Below, one piece after another: positions 14,733-15,742 of a DNA stretch of 15,742 nucleotides. Under the pieces are notes generated by a model. The model ran no database searches and was not told the origin of the DNA. It worked only from the letters and a program-made list of their open reading frames with translations. Position 1 is the first letter of the stretch; each line of letters begins with the position of its first letter. Origin of the DNA: Gammaproteobacteria bacterium (GTDB taxonomy: Bacteria > Pseudomonadota > Gammaproteobacteria > DRJJ01); assembly GCA_011052255.1 (NCBI GenBank), contig DRJJ01000028.1, positions 1-15,742 of the forward strand. Direction: 5' to 3'. Position numbers and translations under genes: made by a program.

Positions 14733-15296
14733 ATGAACGAACAAATCAGCCTCAATAACCATTTTCTTATCGCCATGCCACAGCTGGGCGACCCGAATTT
14801 CTTTCACACTGTCACCTATCTGTGTGAACACACCGACGCAGGCGCCATGGGGCTGGTCATCAACCGGCCGCTGGACATCACCCTGACCGACATATTTGAA
14901 CAAATGTCTATCGAGACCAAAGTGGATGAATTTGATCATATTCCTGTTTTTATGGGTGGCCCGGTTGAGCAGGAACGTGGTTTCGTGCTGCACCAGCCTG
15001 CTGGTGACTGGGAGGCCAGCCAGACAGTCACCGAACAGATCGCGATTACCAGCTCACGTGACATACTCGAGGCCATTGCCAGACATGAGGGACCGGAGCA
15101 ATTCGTCATAGTGCTGGGCTACGCCGGCTGGGGCAGTGGCCAGCTGGAACAGGAGCTGGCTGACAACACCTGGCTGAATGGCCCGGCGCAGGATGATGTC
15201 CTGTTCAACACCCCGGTGGAACAACGCTGGGAAGCGGCGGCGGCTTTGCTCGGTATCGACCTGAATCTGATCAGCACCCAGACCGGGCACGCCTGA
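14733..15296 (+). CDS. yqgE: YqgE/AlgH family protein (DUF179)
   Basis: 187 residues, the normal size of the family. In Pseudomonas it is called AlgH and has been linked to alginate and virulence gene expression; the biochemical role is unsettled. Family signatures are present: HFLIAMPQLGDPNFFHTVTYLCEH at the N-terminus, GAMGLVINRPL, VFMGGPVEQERGFVLH and FVIVLGYAGWGSGQLE. The frame stays open upstream into tonB, but conservation begins at MNEQISLNNHFLIAMP, so ATG 14733 is the start; there is no clear ribosome site. It lies 37 bp after tonB and 43 bp before yqgF, the usual yqgE-yqgF pairing. Confidence 0.96.
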   Translation: MNEQISLNNHFLIAMPQLGDPNFFHTVTYLCEHTDAGAMGLVINRPLDITLTDIFEQMSIETKVDEFDHIPVFMGGPVEQERGFVLHQPAGDWEASQTVTEQIAITSSRDILEAIARHEGPEQFVIVLGYAGWGSGQLEQELADNTWLNGPAQDDVLFNTPVEQRWEAAAALLGIDLNLISTQTGHA

Positions 15297-15339
15297 CACA
15301 CTGCCATCAGTATAAATACCCGCTTAAACCTGAGCCCGT

Positions 15340-15742
15340 ATGCCCACCGACACCAGACACCCTGCCCGCTGTTTTTTATCGTTTGATTACGGCAAACAAC
15401 GCATCGGTGTTGCCTCGGGACAGGAAATTACCGGCACCGCCAGCCCGGTTTGCACACTGAACATCAAACAGGGCAAAATCGACTGGCCGGCCATCGAAAA
15501 ACTGCTCGAACAGTGGCAGCCTGATGCATTGGTGATCGGTGTCCCGTATCATATGGATGGCGCGCAATGTAACATGACACTTGCAGCACAGCGCTTCGGT
15601 CGCCAGCTGCATGGCCGTTTCAACTGCCCGGTACATGAAATGGACGAACGACTAAGCTCTATAGAGGCCGAGCAATACCAGCTCGACAAACGTCAGGCGG
15701 GTGGCAAACGCACAACCAAAGGGCAAACCGACAGCATTGCCG
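15340..15742 (+). CDS. yqgF: YqgF/RuvX, RNase H-like putative Holliday junction resolvase / pre-16S rRNA nuclease (3' end cut off)
   Basis: 134 codons are visible before the right edge; family members are about 135-155 residues, so only a short end is missing. The RNase H-like fold begins with FLSFDYGKQRIGVASG, whose Asp (FDYG) is the first catalytic acid. VIGVPYHMDG matches the family's VVGLPLNMDG, and the second acidic motif is DERLSS. The visible end, KGQTDSIA, matches the family's D-x-x-A-A motif with the last acidic residue. The family matures 16S rRNA 5' ends and has been proposed to resolve Holliday junctions. The start ATG 15340 follows yqgE by 43 bp with no strong ribosome site. Confidence 0.94.
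   Translation, partial: MPTDTRHPARCFLSFDYGKQRIGVASGQEITGTASPVCTLNIKQGKIDWPAIEKLLEQWQPDALVIGVPYHMDGAQCNMTLAAQRFGRQLHGRFNCPVHEMDERLSSIEAEQYQLDKRQAGGKRTTKGQTDSIA

Overview
The window is chromosomal DNA from a gammaproteobacterium of roughly balanced GC by eye. The gene order matches the Pil-Chp region of Pseudomonas aeruginosa (PA0404-PA0414): pilG-pilH-pilI-pilJ-pilK-chpA-chpB on one strand and gshB-tonB3-yqgE(algH)-yqgF on the other. Gene order and protein similarity support the class, but I cannot fix genus or family from the sequence alone.

Positions 1-11358 (minus strand) hold a complete type IV pilus chemosensory operon, read right to left: pilG (receiver), pilH (receiver), pilI (CheW adaptor), pilJ (membrane chemoreceptor), pilK (CheR methyltransferase), chpA (giant CheA hybrid kinase of 1820 residues) and chpB (CheB methylesterase, cut by the left edge just before its catalytic Asp). 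In the known pathway PilJ senses pilus or surface signals, PilK and ChpB add and remove receptor methyl groups, PilI couples PilJ to ChpA, and ChpA passes phosphate to PilG and PilH. These outputs control pilus extension and retraction and surface-dependent cAMP signalling.

Positions 11359-11807 are an AT-rich divergent intergenic region without a convincing gene. It must hold promoters for both directions and contains several inverted repeats.

Positions 11808-15742 (plus strand) hold gshB (glutathione synthetase), an apbE-type flavin transferase lipoprotein, a tonB-family gene matching tonB3, yqgE/algH, and yqgF/ruvX cut by the right edge. gshB and apbE overlap by 4 bp (ATGA), and the following gaps are 24, 37 and 43 bp, so the set is probably one transcription unit. 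tonB3 is itself linked to twitching motility in Pseudomonas.

Most of the window is a well-known system. The departures I can see are: apbE inserted between gshB and tonB3; a ChpB with a long acidic linker behind a receiver-like domain that has lost its phosphorylation residues; a ChpA with few phosphotransfer domains, one of which has Asn in place of His; a repeated short linear motif in the ChpA linker; and several unexplained dyads, including a perfect 15-bp palindrome just before yqgE. I found no tRNA, rRNA, CRISPR array, insertion sequence or prophage.
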